The notes under the pieces were generated by a model. It had not been told where the DNA came from. It made no database searches and saw only the letters and a program-made list of their open reading frames with translations. Positions 6,250 to 6,252 of a stretch of DNA of 6,252 nt are shown piece after piece. The stretch covers positions 1-6,252 of the forward strand of contig JAIDIR010000211.1 in NCBI GenBank assembly GCA_029052615.1. The letters are read 5' to 3'. Every line of letters begins with the position of its first letter. Within the stretch, counting starts at the first letter, position 1. A program made the translations under genes and the position numbers. Source of the stretch: Clostridia bacterium (GTDB taxonomy: Bacteria > Bacillota > Clostridia > Christensenellales > Borkfalkiaceae).

Positions 6250-6252
6250 CAA

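Overview
The window looks like an ordinary chromosomal segment of a mid-GC Gram-positive bacterium, most likely an uncultured clostridial lineage of Bacillota. Three things suggest this: strong AGGAG-type ribosome binding sites before most genes, sigma-A-type promoters close to or at consensus, and Clostridia-like versions of TilS, a short malic enzyme and a DUF378 membrane protein. The lineage is an inference, since there is no rRNA or other marker here. I see no insertion sequence, phage gene, CRISPR array, tRNA or rRNA.

Left part (1-3028, + strand). A secreted or surface protein enters from the left edge already inside its signal peptide. It has a large extracytoplasmic region, an SH3b-like module, one membrane anchor and a very basic tail. 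It ends at a strong intrinsic terminator. Next is an independently transcribed polytopic membrane protein whose second half resembles the YwaF/TMEM164 family. Its promoter matches consensus at all 12 positions but lies so close to the ATG that the mRNA should be leaderless. A bidirectional hairpin ends this gene and also serves the convergent gene.

Middle part (3032-5855, - strand). Read 5' to 3' on the minus strand, the genes are malic enzyme, tilS and a DUF378 small membrane protein. The malic enzyme and tilS overlap by one base (TAATG) and are probably translationally coupled. An inverted repeat at the tilS stop codon probably attenuates readthrough into the DUF378 gene. The malic enzyme promoter is visible.

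Right part (5856-6252). A divergent intergenic region of 169 bases carries back-to-back promoters. The rightward one is a perfect TTGACA-17-TATAAT with an A+T-rich upstream block, followed by a good ribosome binding site. It drives a 74-residue, two-helix membrane protein that is probably strongly expressed.

Only malic enzyme (central carbon metabolism) and TilS (tRNA-Ile2 decoding) have firm functions. The other four genes encode membrane or surface proteins of unknown role. I found no convincing new multi-gene system. The points most worth a second look are the leaderless membrane-protein gene, the divergent YwaF/TMEM164-like architecture, the anchored SH3b protein, and the small protein behind the consensus promoter.
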